28,624 nt of DNA, taken from assembly GCA_002411175.1 (NCBI GenBank), contig DHRN01000073.1, positions 14,882 to 43,505 on the forward strand, given 5' to 3'. The stretch is from Anaerolineaceae bacterium UBA5311. Lineage in GTDB: Bacteria > Chloroflexota > Anaerolineae > Anaerolineales > Anaerolineaceae. The stretch's first letter is position 1. Each line of letters opens with the position of its first letter. This document shows, piece after piece, positions 8,875 to 15,868 of this stretch. Both the position numbers and the translations under genes were made by a program. Under the pieces are notes generated by a model that saw only the letters and a list, made by a program, of their open reading frames with translations, was not told where the DNA came from and did no database searches.

Positions 8875-9638
8875 GGCTGCTCCCCTGAAATTGTTCGGGT
8901 TGGATTAGAGGTTGAATGATCGACCTGATGGGTGTAGATCAGCGTAGTGTTGCCGATTTTGATCACATCCCCGGGTTTGAGAGCCACGTTGTGAGCAGGG
9001 TAGTTGTTCACCTGCGTGCCGCCTTTTGAATCCAGGTCGAAGAGGATATATCGACCGCTGTCCGCGCGAAGCTGAATATGATCACGAGAGACCATGGGAT
9101 CATCCAAAACGATGTCACCGCTCGACCGCCTTCCGATTTTGATGATCGGTTTGTTGAGCGGGAGTTCCTGGTCGTTCACAATCAGGCAGGCTTCTTTTGG
9201 TATCGTTATCTGGGTGGTTTTGCGGGTAATTTTTTGCAGAATCGTTTGCTTCGAGGTAATCTCGTCAACGGTGTAAGCCAATTCAACCTCAAGCTGGTTT
9301 CCGAGAAGCTCCGGGTTTTGCAGCAGCTGGATTACCGGGCTGGATTTAAAACTGTAACCAGCTTCTTTCCATGATTCTGCCAGGGTTTGGCTGACCTCTT
9401 CGAACAAAGGCTGTGATTCCTGCCAGGCGTCCCAGCGATCGGGGGATACTTTGAGCAAAATCAGGTCTGGCATTTGGATGGTTTCTGCTTCAATCTGCTC
9501 GTCGATCTTTTTTTGGATGAGGTTAATCAGCGTATAAGAAAGTGAACTCGAGACACCGGGGAAAATCAGGCGATCGAGCTTTTCTTCAAAAAGATAGCGC
9601 AATTTGTCTTCAATAGACTTCAGAATGTTAGCCGGCAT
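8871..9638 (-). CDS. DUF3662 plus FHA-domain protein, FhaA-like
   Basis: This 255-residue cytoplasmic protein has an N-terminal DUF3662/FhaA_N domain (about residues 1-125), a short linker and a C-terminal FHA phosphopeptide-binding domain (about 150-237). FHA residues seen are G169-R170, S184-R-D-H187, and G206-G-T208 where most members have N-G-T. In mycobacteria FhaA binds a phosphorylated pseudokinase-type MviN and dampens wall synthesis; a similar regulatory role here is inference. An AGGTGAGG ribosome site lies just upstream of the ATG. It opens the fhaA-fhaB-mtnP-SEDS/PBP run and overlaps fhaB by four bases. Confidence 0.88.
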   Translation of the reverse strand: MPANILKSIEDKLRYLFEEKLDRLIFPGVSSSLSYTLINLIQKKIDEQIEAETIQMPDLILLKVSPDRWDAWQESQPLFEEVSQTLAESWKEAGYSFKSSPVIQLLQNPELLGNQLEVELAYTVDEITSKQTILQKITRKTTQITIPKEACLIVNDQELPLNKPIIKIGRRSSGDIVLDDPMVSRDHIQLRADSGRYILFDLDSKGGTQVNNYPAHNVALKPGDVIKIGNTTLIYTHQVDHSTSNPTRTISGEQP

Positions 9639-9652
9639 GAGACCTCACCTGA

Positions 9653-9661
9653 ATTATACCA
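9653..9661 (-). promoter_or_regulatory. Possible extended -10 promoter for the fhaA operon
   Basis: On the minus strand this reads TGGTATAAT, an extended -10 element. It lies in the 41-base gap after the PHP gene, 14 bases from the fhaA ATG. No good -35 box is seen (a TTGATT lies at a 19-base spacing), and the predicted transcript start would leave a very short leader, so read-through from the PHP gene may matter more. Confidence 0.35.
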
Positions 9662-9679
9662 AGTGCTGGGGGTAAGAAA

Positions 9680-10744
9680 TCAAACCGCGTAGATGGGATT
9701 GCTGAAGATCCACCCGCGGTGACGGTTGAGATGATCGATGTAGACCTCCACACGGTAAACACCAGGATCTTTCGTCAGATAGGTGAGCACTTCGCGGTCT
9801 GAATGTTCTTTTACCACCGCGCCGTCCTTAAGCAAACGCACATGAGTGCGCAGGGGCAGCCTCGCCTGAAGGGTCAGCCCGGCATCCGCGCGCACCTGGT
9901 CTCCCATGATAAAAGTGCCGTCATTGGTATTGCAGGTGAAGCGGAACCCCCTGGTTGGGTGAGGAAGATCGTAGGCACAAAAAGCATGCCCGCTCCTGAG
10001 CGCGTTGATGACCATATTTCGATCGGTGTTGAATTCTCCGGTTAGTTTGGATGAGGTCAAAATGTGGGTATTCAGGGAGCGAAATTGAAAAGCGTATGGA
10101 TATAGCATCACTTTGACCGGACCGTATTGCTTGACCAGTTCGTGGGCGTCCACCCCGGCGACCGCGACAACAGGCTGCCTTGAGCTGGCTAAAAGCTCAT
10201 CCCAGAGCTGAAGAGTTTCTTTGGTTGGACCCTGGTTCATGAATTTTGGAGCCAGGGCATGAAAAGCAGCTTTCGGAAAAGATTGGGAGCGGGTTTTAAA
10301 TTCGCTCATCTGGTTCCAAAGCTCAATTCCGGTATAACCTTTAACCGTCCAATCACGCCAGCCAAATTCACCTTCGCCAAACATGGGCAAGGCGTCTTCG
10401 ATCGGGTGTGCGATGAAACTAACCGCGCCAGAGGCATTGGCACGGTCAATCAGTTTTTGCGGTTCGCTCGAAAAGCGGGAAAGTTCCTGGTTGTGACCAA
10501 AAACGAGTAAGTGAGAACCTTCTTCGGGAAGGGTGGGGTCGTGAAGCTCTTCGCCGACCAGCATAAGCAGGCGTTGTTTTCCTTTTTGATGATAGCCATC
10601 CAGCCCCTGGACGAGCACATTATGGTCAGAGACCAACAAGACATCCACGCCAGCTTCCAGTCCGGCTTGAGCCAGATCCTTGTGCAGCCCCCTGCCGTCA
10701 GAGTAGCTGGTGTGCATGTGCAGCGCGACAATCAGTTCTTCCAT
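9680..10744 (-). CDS. PHP-family metallohydrolase, CehA/McbA-like
   Basis: This is a predicted metal-dependent phosphoesterase or hydrolase of 354 residues. The PHP metal ligands are visible: H9-x-H11 in the first strand, S39-D-H41-N, a GEEL segment near residue 63, an IAHP motif near 116 and a D-A-H triad near 201. The N-terminal barrel is followed by a C-terminal beta-rich region of about 90 residues, a layout seen in CehA/McbA-type members of the PHP superfamily. The substrate cannot be named from sequence. An AGGA ribosome site precedes the ATG. It is read in the same direction as the fhaA operon with a 41-base gap and is divergent from secG. Confidence 0.82.
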   Translation of the reverse strand: MEELIVALHMHTSYSDGRGLHKDLAQAGLEAGVDVLLVSDHNVLVQGLDGYHQKGKQRLLMLVGEELHDPTLPEEGSHLLVFGHNQELSRFSSEPQKLIDRANASGAVSFIAHPIEDALPMFGEGEFGWRDWTVKGYTGIELWNQMSEFKTRSQSFPKAAFHALAPKFMNQGPTKETLQLWDELLASSRQPVVAVAGVDAHELVKQYGPVKVMLYPYAFQFRSLNTHILTSSKLTGEFNTDRNMVINALRSGHAFCAYDLPHPTRGFRFTCNTNDGTFIMGDQVRADAGLTLQARLPLRTHVRLLKDGAVVKEHSDREVLTYLTKDPGVYRVEVYIDHLNRHRGWIFSNPIYAV

Positions 10745-10763
10745 TCTTCTGTTCCTGGGAGAA

Positions 10764-10769
10764 ATTATA
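10764..10769 (-). promoter_or_regulatory. Possible -10 box of the PHP gene
   Basis: A perfect TATAAT on the minus strand lies 19 bases before the PHP ATG. No convincing -35 hexamer is found at 16-18 bases. Confidence 0.3.
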
Positions 10770-10840
10770 ACGCTTCATTGAGTAAACAGTTATCCGAAGA
10801 AGGCTGGTCTTGTAGAGGGGATCACTTTCATTTGTCAACG

Positions 10841-10884
10841 GGTTCCACGGCTGTTCGTGGGATGGCGTGGGAACCGTCCCCACA
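10841..10884 (-). repeat. Lone diverged copy of the window's REP-like repeat
   Basis: The reverse complement of this stretch aligns with the repeat at 27979-28049 at roughly three bases in four, sharing the blocks CGGTT, CGAACAG and the spacing between them. It also forms an imperfect hairpin, with GGTTCCACG at one end and CGTGGGAACC at the other. It lies in the 299-base PHP-secG gap (10745-11043), which otherwise holds only the promoters listed. Confidence 0.6.
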
Positions 10885-10983
10885 CCACAAAAAACATATT
10901 TTTCCATATTGGGAATTGTTGGATTGCGCATCTTATTTTCCCCGTCTGATCAATTCACGCGGTATAATAATAGTCTTGAAAAT

Positions 10984-11011
10984 TTGACGTATACGAGGGA
11001 AAGGGTATAAT
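10984..11011 (+). promoter_or_regulatory. Sigma70-type promoter of secG
   Basis: TTGACG (10984-10989), a 16-base spacer and TATAAT (11006-11011) give the best housekeeping promoter in the window. Transcription would start near 11018, about 25 bases before the secG ATG. Confidence 0.8.
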
Positions 11012-11043
11012 CTACCTGTTTTCACTTGGAGGATGAGTTTTAC

Positions 11044-11262
11044 ATGATCTTAAATATTGCCATTATTATTATCTCTATCGCATTGATCGTCAGCATTCTG
11101 CTCCAAAGCAAAGGGATTGGTTTGGGCGGGCTTACCGGCGGCGATTCCGGTGGGGTTTATTCAAAGCGCCGCGGTATTGAAAAAGTGATGTTTTACATCA
11201 CCATCGCTCTCAGCGCTGTTTTCCTTATCCTGGCTTTGGTTAAAGTGGTTGTTTCGGGATAA
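11044..11262 (+). CDS. secG: Preprotein translocase subunit SecG
   Basis: SecG is the small membrane subunit of SecYEG that assists SecA-driven export. The 72-residue protein has two transmembrane helices separated by a glycine-rich cytoplasmic loop with the LLQ-x-K-G-x-G-L-G and SGG...RRG-x-E-K patterns typical of the family. The ATG at 11044 is chosen because it starts directly at the first hydrophobic helix; an in-frame TTG at 11026 would overlap the GGAGG ribosome site (11028-11032). That site is somewhat far (11 bases) from the ATG. It is the first gene of a plus-strand run behind a clear promoter. Confidence 0.93.
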   Translation: MILNIAIIIISIALIVSILLQSKGIGLGGLTGGDSGGVYSKRRGIEKVMFYITIALSAVFLILALVKVVVSG

Positions 11263-11306
11263 TTTACCCTAACAGCTGAATCTCATCAAGCCAATTATGG
11301 AGGAAT

Positions 11307-11340
11307 AAAGACGACTCGCCATTTCCGGGGAGTTGTCTTT
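11307..11340 (+). terminator. 11-bp hairpin between secG and the solute-binding gene
   Basis: Bases 11307-11317 pair with 11330-11340 (11 pairs, one G-T) around a 12-base loop, ending in TTT then GTT. It may be a weak intrinsic terminator or attenuator after secG. It also separates a GGAGG at 11299-11303 from the next gene's ATG at 11349, so it may instead act on translation. Confidence 0.5.
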
Positions 11341-11348
11341 GTTAGATT

Positions 11349-13004
11349 ATGTACAAGTTTCGCTGGCAGTTTCTGATCGTTTTCGTCACCGCGCTCCTGG
11401 TTGGGGCGATCCTTTTTTTTCAACAAGCTCAACCACGACCGGAAACAGAAGACACGCCCAACCCGATTAGCGGAGGGACCTACACCGAGGCACTGACAGG
11501 CGATTTTTTACGTCTCAACCCCATGCTTGACCATTTCAACCAGGTTGACCGTGATATCGACCGTTTGCTCTTTAGCAGCCTGATCCGCTTCGATTCTTTT
11601 GGTTTACCGGTTGGCGACCTGGCTGAGAATTGGAACGTCTCAGCAGACGGAACAGTTTTCACGATAAACTTGCGCCTGGATGCCGTCTGGCATGATGGCA
11701 CGCCGCTTACCTCCCAGGATGTGATCTATACGGTGTCACTCCTGCAAGGGGGCAGTAATCTGATTCCCGAAGATTTGCGCGATTTCTGGTCGCAGATAAC
11801 TGTTCATGCAATTTCAGATTCAACGCTCGAATTTGCCCTGCCGGTCGCCTACGCGCCATTTTTGGATTATCTTAGTTTCCAAATCCTGCCGGCGCACATT
11901 TTAGGCAACCTGGGTATGGATGAGCTAGTCGATCACGCCTTTAATCTGAGCCCGGTCGGCAGTGGTCCTTATCGTTTTGATTCCCTTCAAACAGAAAATG
12001 GAAGCATCACCGGTGTGAATCTGGTGGCAAGTGAATTCTATTTTGAGGGCAGACCATTTATCGATGAGATCCATTTTCGCTATTATCCTGATGAGCTGGC
12101 AGCCTTGCAAGCCTACCAGGCAGGTGAAGTGGATGGGTTATCGCAAGTCAGCGCTGAAATATTGCCGACAGTGCTGAATCAGACCGGTCTTAATCTCTAT
12201 TCCAGCCGACAGCCTGTTTTGAGCATTGTGTTTTTGAACCTGCGCAGTGCGGACGCGTCGATCTTGCAGCAGGTTGATTTTCGAAAAGCATTGATGGCAG
12301 GGGTGAACCGACAGGCGATCATCGATAACGTTTTGAGCGGTCAGGCAGTCCTTGCGCAGGGTCCGATTATGCCCGGAAACTGGGCTTATTATGAAGACCA
12401 AAGCGCTTATCGCTTTGACCCGGACGGCGCAAGGCAGACCCTGGCAGCCCTGGGGCTAAGCCAGGATGCCAACGGTCGTTTCCTTTCTGAAGGCGCTTTG
12501 GTGGAATTGAGCCTGCTGGTTCAGGATGACAGCCAACATGTTGGAATAGGTCAAATGCTGCAGCAAAACTGGGAAAATATTGGCATCACGGTCAACCTGG
12601 AAAGCCTGCCCTACGATCAGTTGGTGGCAGCCCTGGAGGGGCGTAATTACGAGATGGCACTGGTTGATATCGACCTTTCAGACACCCCAGACCCGGATCC
12701 ATACCAGTTTTGGGCGGAGTCACAAACAGAAACCGGGCAAAATTATTCCCAATGGACAAACGCTACCGCCAGCACCTACCTTGAACAGGCTCGTCAAACG
12801 CCAACATACGATATCAGAAAAAGACTTTATCGCAATTTCCAGGTACTCTTTGATGAGGAACTGCCCTCCCTGCCCCTGTTTTCGCCGGTTTACAACTACG
12901 CCGTAAAGGATTCGGTTAGTAATCTGGTTTTTGGTCCGATTTACAACCCGGCGGACAGGTTCAATTATGTAGAGGATTGGTATATTCTAACGAGAGTGGA
13001 GTAG
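11349..13004 (+). CDS. Family-5 extracellular solute-binding protein (peptide/nickel ABC type)
   Basis: This 551-residue protein resembles OppA/DppA-type binding proteins, which deliver peptides or similar solutes to an ABC importer. Family-typical blocks are the L-x-N/DP-M entry region (about residues 55-60), the LAENW...DG..FTI..R....WHDGTPLT stretch (about 92-125), a GSGPY turn near 205 and a C-terminal P-x-LPLF-SP segment near 520. The N-terminus is a single hydrophobic helix (about 7-25) with no lipobox cysteine, so it is probably anchored by an uncleaved helix or released by signal peptidase I. No permease or ATPase gene lies nearby, so it is an orphan. Upstream of the ATG an in-frame stop (11343-11345) fixes the start, and there is no ordinary ribosome site. 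Confidence 0.88.
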   Translation: MYKFRWQFLIVFVTALLVGAILFFQQAQPRPETEDTPNPISGGTYTEALTGDFLRLNPMLDHFNQVDRDIDRLLFSSLIRFDSFGLPVGDLAENWNVSADGTVFTINLRLDAVWHDGTPLTSQDVIYTVSLLQGGSNLIPEDLRDFWSQITVHAISDSTLEFALPVAYAPFLDYLSFQILPAHILGNLGMDELVDHAFNLSPVGSGPYRFDSLQTENGSITGVNLVASEFYFEGRPFIDEIHFRYYPDELAALQAYQAGEVDGLSQVSAEILPTVLNQTGLNLYSSRQPVLSIVFLNLRSADASILQQVDFRKALMAGVNRQAIIDNVLSGQAVLAQGPIMPGNWAYYEDQSAYRFDPDGARQTLAALGLSQDANGRFLSEGALVELSLLVQDDSQHVGIGQMLQQNWENIGITVNLESLPYDQLVAALEGRNYEMALVDIDLSDTPDPDPYQFWAESQTETGQNYSQWTNATASTYLEQARQTPTYDIRKRLYRNFQVLFDEELPSLPLFSPVYNYAVKDSVSNLVFGPIYNPADRFNYVEDWYILTRVE

Positions 13005-13013
13005 AAACAAGAA

Positions 13014-13529
13014 ATGAATAATGAAAATAATGCAAAACAGGTAGGTTTCACCGACTTACTGGGGCTGTCTGGGGTGAGTAAAACAGACCGACGCATTCAG
13101 CTTCTGGGCGCTGTGGATGAAGCCAGTGCTTCTTTGAGCCTGGCTAAGGCTTTTCTTGAAGATGAAGGCGACAAGCTGCTGCTCGAGACCTGTCAAAGCC
13201 AGCTGTCCAAACTGATGAGCTTTGTGGCTCGAATTGGCACTACGTTGGAGCAGGAAGGTGATCAGAGTTTTTTCGCATCAGAGCTTGCATGGCTTGAGAC
13301 AGAACTTGATGGTCTGCGAGAGATTGTCAGCTTTCCCGAGAAATTTGTCTTCTTTGGAGACAACACCCAAACCGGAACGTTAGACATGGCGCGCACGATC
13401 GTCCGCCGAGCGGAACGGGAAGCCAACATCATCCTCGATGAGCTCGGCGTAAGGTTTGAAAACGGCAGGCAATACCTGAATCGTTTATCCACCTTGTGCT
13501 ATTTCTTAATTCTCAAAAATAGATCATAG
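13014..13529 (+). CDS. Divergent PduO-type cobalamin adenosyltransferase homologue
   Basis: The 171 residues follow the PduO/MMAB fold, whose members attach the adenosyl group of ATP to cob(I)alamin. Matching segments are a VSK-x-D-x-R-I block, a G-x-VDE turn, an AR-x3-RRAER helix and the YLNRLS C-terminal motif. Several catalytic-site positions differ from the consensus: the N-terminal T-G-D-x-G ATP loop is missing, DELN reads DEAS, the PGGS turn reads FGDN, and the Asp after NRLS is Thr. It may be a weak enzyme, a cobalamin binder or a relative with another role. It lies nine bases after the solute-binding gene and 12 before the DUF554 gene in one operon. Confidence 0.75.
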   Translation: MNNENNAKQVGFTDLLGLSGVSKTDRRIQLLGAVDEASASLSLAKAFLEDEGDKLLLETCQSQLSKLMSFVARIGTTLEQEGDQSFFASELAWLETELDGLREIVSFPEKFVFFGDNTQTGTLDMARTIVRRAEREANIILDELGVRFENGRQYLNRLSTLCYFLILKNRS

Positions 13530-13541
13530 AAGCAGGATTCT

Positions 13542-14261
13542 TTGACTGGTACGCTGATCAATTTTGCGGCAGTTATTATTGGCAGCCTGACAGGTTTATT
13601 GGCTGGAAAAAAGATCCACGAGAAAACCAGGCAAACCCTTTTAACAGCTGTTGGATTGTTCCTCATCGCCTATGGCATTCTCATTTTCGGGCAGACTCAA
13701 AATATGCTCATCCCCTTGGTTTCAATGGTATTGGGAACGATCATCGGTGAACTCCTGAATATCGAAGAAAGATTGAACCTGCTTGGGGAGAGTGTCCAGC
13801 AAAAAGTTGCCCGCTTCAGCGGTAATTTGAGCGGAGAGCCCCAAAAATTTGTGACCGGTTTTGTGACCGCGTCGATCTTGTTTTGTATCGGACCGATGGC
13901 GCTATTGGGTGCCCTGCAGGACGGCATTACCGGCAATTACGAAATGCTGGCAATCAAATCGCTGATGGACATGATCAGTTCAATGGCATTAGCATCAACC
14001 CTGGGGGTTGGGGTGATATTTTCTGCGTTCATGGTGCTTGTCTACCAGGGCGGCATCAGCCTGTTGGCGGGTTGGATCGGTCAGGGGGTTGGTGAGGGGG
14101 TGGTTGCCGAGATGACCGCGACCGGCGGGGTGATTTTGGTCGGAATTGCGATCAGCTCGCTGCTGGAATTGAAGAAGATCCGCATTGGCAGCTTCCTACC
14201 CTCCTTTTTCGTGGCGATATTGATCGTAATTCTCCTGAATTCCTTTGGGGTCAGTTATTAA
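13542..14261 (+). CDS. DUF554 family integral membrane protein (YdfK/YqgA-like)
   Basis: This 239-residue membrane protein has about seven hydrophobic segments and the DUF554 landmarks: an N-terminal G-T-x-x-N start, a central FC-x-GP-M-x-LG-x-x-QDG segment near residue 108 and a YQGG-x-x-LLA segment near 168. The family is widespread in bacteria and possibly a transporter, but no substrate is established. The start is a TTG with an AGGA ribosome site four bases upstream (13534-13537). It is the last gene of the secG-led run and is followed directly by a strong terminator. Confidence 0.9.
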   Translation: MTGTLINFAAVIIGSLTGLLAGKKIHEKTRQTLLTAVGLFLIAYGILIFGQTQNMLIPLVSMVLGTIIGELLNIEERLNLLGESVQQKVARFSGNLSGEPQKFVTGFVTASILFCIGPMALLGALQDGITGNYEMLAIKSLMDMISSMALASTLGVGVIFSAFMVLVYQGGISLLAGWIGQGVGEGVVAEMTATGGVILVGIAISSLLELKKIRIGSFLPSFFVAILIVILLNSFGVSY

Positions 14262-14263
14262 TA

Positions 14264-14293
14264 AATAAAACGGAGGGAAACCTCCGTTTTATT
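14264..14293. terminator. Bidirectional intrinsic terminator
   Basis: A perfect 13-bp stem (14264-14276 with 14281-14293) closes a GAAA tetraloop. It is A-rich on one side and T-rich on the other, so it can end both the DUF554 transcript (+) and the dsbA-like transcript (-). Confidence 0.95.
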
Positions 14294-14307
14294 CGTTTTA
14301 ATTATAT

Positions 14308-14958
14308 TTAATTTCCGGCTTCTGCAAGTGCGTTTTCGACAGTGGCTTCAAGCTCACCGGCGTAAACTAAGGTGCCATTAACAATAAAGGTGGGTGTGCC
14401 TGAGACGCCGTTCATCTGGGCATATTGTCTGACCTCGTTGATCGTTGAGGTGTGTTCATCGCTGCTGCGACATTGCTGGAACTGAGCCATATCGAGACCT
14501 ACATTCTGGGCATAGGTATCCAGGCTGCTATCAGCCAAGGCACCGGAAAACCCGACGTTCTCGAAGACTTGCTTCTTATACTCCCAAAATTTGTTTTGAT
14601 CGGCGGCACAGTAGGTCGCTTCGGCAGCTACCTGACCATCGTCATCAGTGAAGGGGAAAATATGATAAGTCAGATATACCTTGCCGGTATCAACGTAGTT
14701 TTTGATGAAATCATCTTCATTCTCACGCGTAAAGCTGACACAGTAAGAACACTTGTAATTTGAAAACATATCAACTTTTACAGGTGCTTCCGGGTCACCA
14801 ACAGAAGGTCCGGCGACTGCCCGACGGGGAAAGAAGTATATGACAAGCAAAGCGACGATAATTATTACAGCAACAACGGCTGCGGTTGTGAGCTGTTTCT
14901 TTTTCTTATTCGCTTTTTGTTGTTGGATTTGTTCACGTTGGGATCGATAGCTGCTCAT
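14308..14958 (-). CDS. Membrane-anchored DsbA-family thiol-disulfide oxidoreductase
   Basis: The 216-residue protein is a predicted extracytoplasmic enzyme that forms or reshuffles disulfides in exported proteins. It has a basic cytoplasmic N-terminus, one transmembrane helix (about 23-43) and a thioredoxin/DsbA domain with active-site C70-S-Y-C73 and a cis-proline loop G-T-P189-T. Two further cysteines (C117, C163) may form a structural disulfide. The ATG at 14958 is chosen because an AGGAGC ribosome site lies five bases upstream; the longer frame to 15069 runs into the upstream acetyltransferase gene. The bidirectional terminator closes it 15 bases downstream. Confidence 0.9.
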   Translation of the reverse strand: MSSYRSQREQIQQQKANKKKKQLTTAAVVAVIIIVALLVIYFFPRRAVAGPSVGDPEAPVKVDMFSNYKCSYCVSFTRENEDDFIKNYVDTGKVYLTYHIFPFTDDDGQVAAEATYCAADQNKFWEYKKQVFENVGFSGALADSSLDTYAQNVGLDMAQFQQCRSSDEHTSTINEVRQYAQMNGVSGTPTFIVNGTLVYAGELEATVENALAEAGN

Positions 14959-14985
14959 GTTTGCTCCTATAAAACAGATTTGTTT

Positions 14986-14991
14986 ATTATA
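14986..14991 (-). promoter_or_regulatory. Possible -10 box of the dsbA-like gene
   Basis: TATAAT on the minus strand lies 27 bases before the ATG, in the 58-base gap after the acetyltransferase gene. No clear -35 box or TGn extension is seen. Confidence 0.35.
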
Positions 14992-15016
14992 GCGGAATTT
15001 GGAGTTTTGGCTTCGC

Positions 15017-15865
15017 TCAAGACGACATTGGTATTGGAAGCACATAAACCGGAATTTTAAGCTCATCAAGCTTAAAACCGTTTTGTTGGTAAAGCATGAT
15101 TGAACTCTTATTCTCGATCTGCGTGTTCACGCTAAAAGTAATCTCGCTTGTGTCCTTGAAATGATTAAACACATCGGAAATCAGCGCACGCGCGAAACCC
15201 ATTCCACGATATTCGGGCAAAACGGCGATACGGGCGAGATGGACCTGGTCGAACATGCGTGTGCTCACCTGGTAAGCGGCAACTTCGCCAGACCTGACCA
15301 GCAGGCTCGACCTTGCAGAAGCATAATAGCAGCGATAAAGGCTTTCCCGGTTCAGCTGCCAGGGTTCATCGAAGCAAAGTTGGTCGATTTTAAGCACCTC
15401 GTTCAGGTCGGCATGGGTCATTTCGCGAATATACCAGTCGTCCGAGGTTTTGATTGCAGGTAATTGCTCTGCATCCCGGCTGAAATTTACCAATTGCGAT
15501 TCGGGCACGAAGCTGTTGTTGTTAAGCAGCGTCTCCAACCAGGGCGTGCCGCCGAGACTATATAGGTTGCGGATACCTTCCTGCCGCAGCCAGGAGGTTG
15601 AATGGGCAAGTAAATCATGAAAATATCGTGAATGCTGACCGTCACGAAGGCTGTAGAAAAACCGCAGCCAGGCGAAATTCTCCGTTTCAGGGCTGACGCA
15701 AATCAAGGCAGTAAGCTCCCCATCCTGCTGAAAGGCAAAGGTGGCATTCGCGAACAGGCGTTCCCGGGAGGGGACCCAGTCGAGATGTTCAAAACTGAGG
15801 TGAGGCGGGTTTGCCAAGCGCCGAACCTCATCGGCATCAACCTCGGATGTGTGCAGGATTTTCAA
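15017..15865 (-). CDS. GNAT-family N-acetyltransferase
   Basis: This is a 282-residue protein whose C-terminal half (about 143-282) is a GNAT acetyl-CoA-dependent acyltransferase domain. The acetyl-CoA loop R-G-x-G-x-A is at residues 220-225, preceded by the usual beta-4 strand ending in VLPEY. A late Y-x-x-x-GF motif is present near residue 263. The N-terminal half (1-135) is not obviously catalytic and may be a decayed second GNAT copy, as in other tandem family members. The acceptor is unknown. It starts at a TTG with GGAG six bases upstream, three bases after the amidohydrolase stop, so it belongs to that operon. Confidence 0.85.
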   Translation of the reverse strand: MKILHTSEVDADEVRRLANPPHLSFEHLDWVPSRERLFANATFAFQQDGELTALICVSPETENFAWLRFFYSLRDGQHSRYFHDLLAHSTSWLRQEGIRNLYSLGGTPWLETLLNNNSFVPESQLVNFSRDAEQLPAIKTSDDWYIREMTHADLNEVLKIDQLCFDEPWQLNRESLYRCYYASARSSLLVRSGEVAAYQVSTRMFDQVHLARIAVLPEYRGMGFARALISDVFNHFKDTSEITFSVNTQIENKSSIMLYQQNGFKLDELKIPVYVLPIPMSS

Positions 15866-15868
15866 AAT

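Noticed and set aside
14959..15069. Longer N-terminus for the dsbA-like protein
   Set aside because: It would overlap the acetyltransferase gene, adds a cysteine- and arginine-rich segment unlike the family, and ignores the good ribosome site before 14958.
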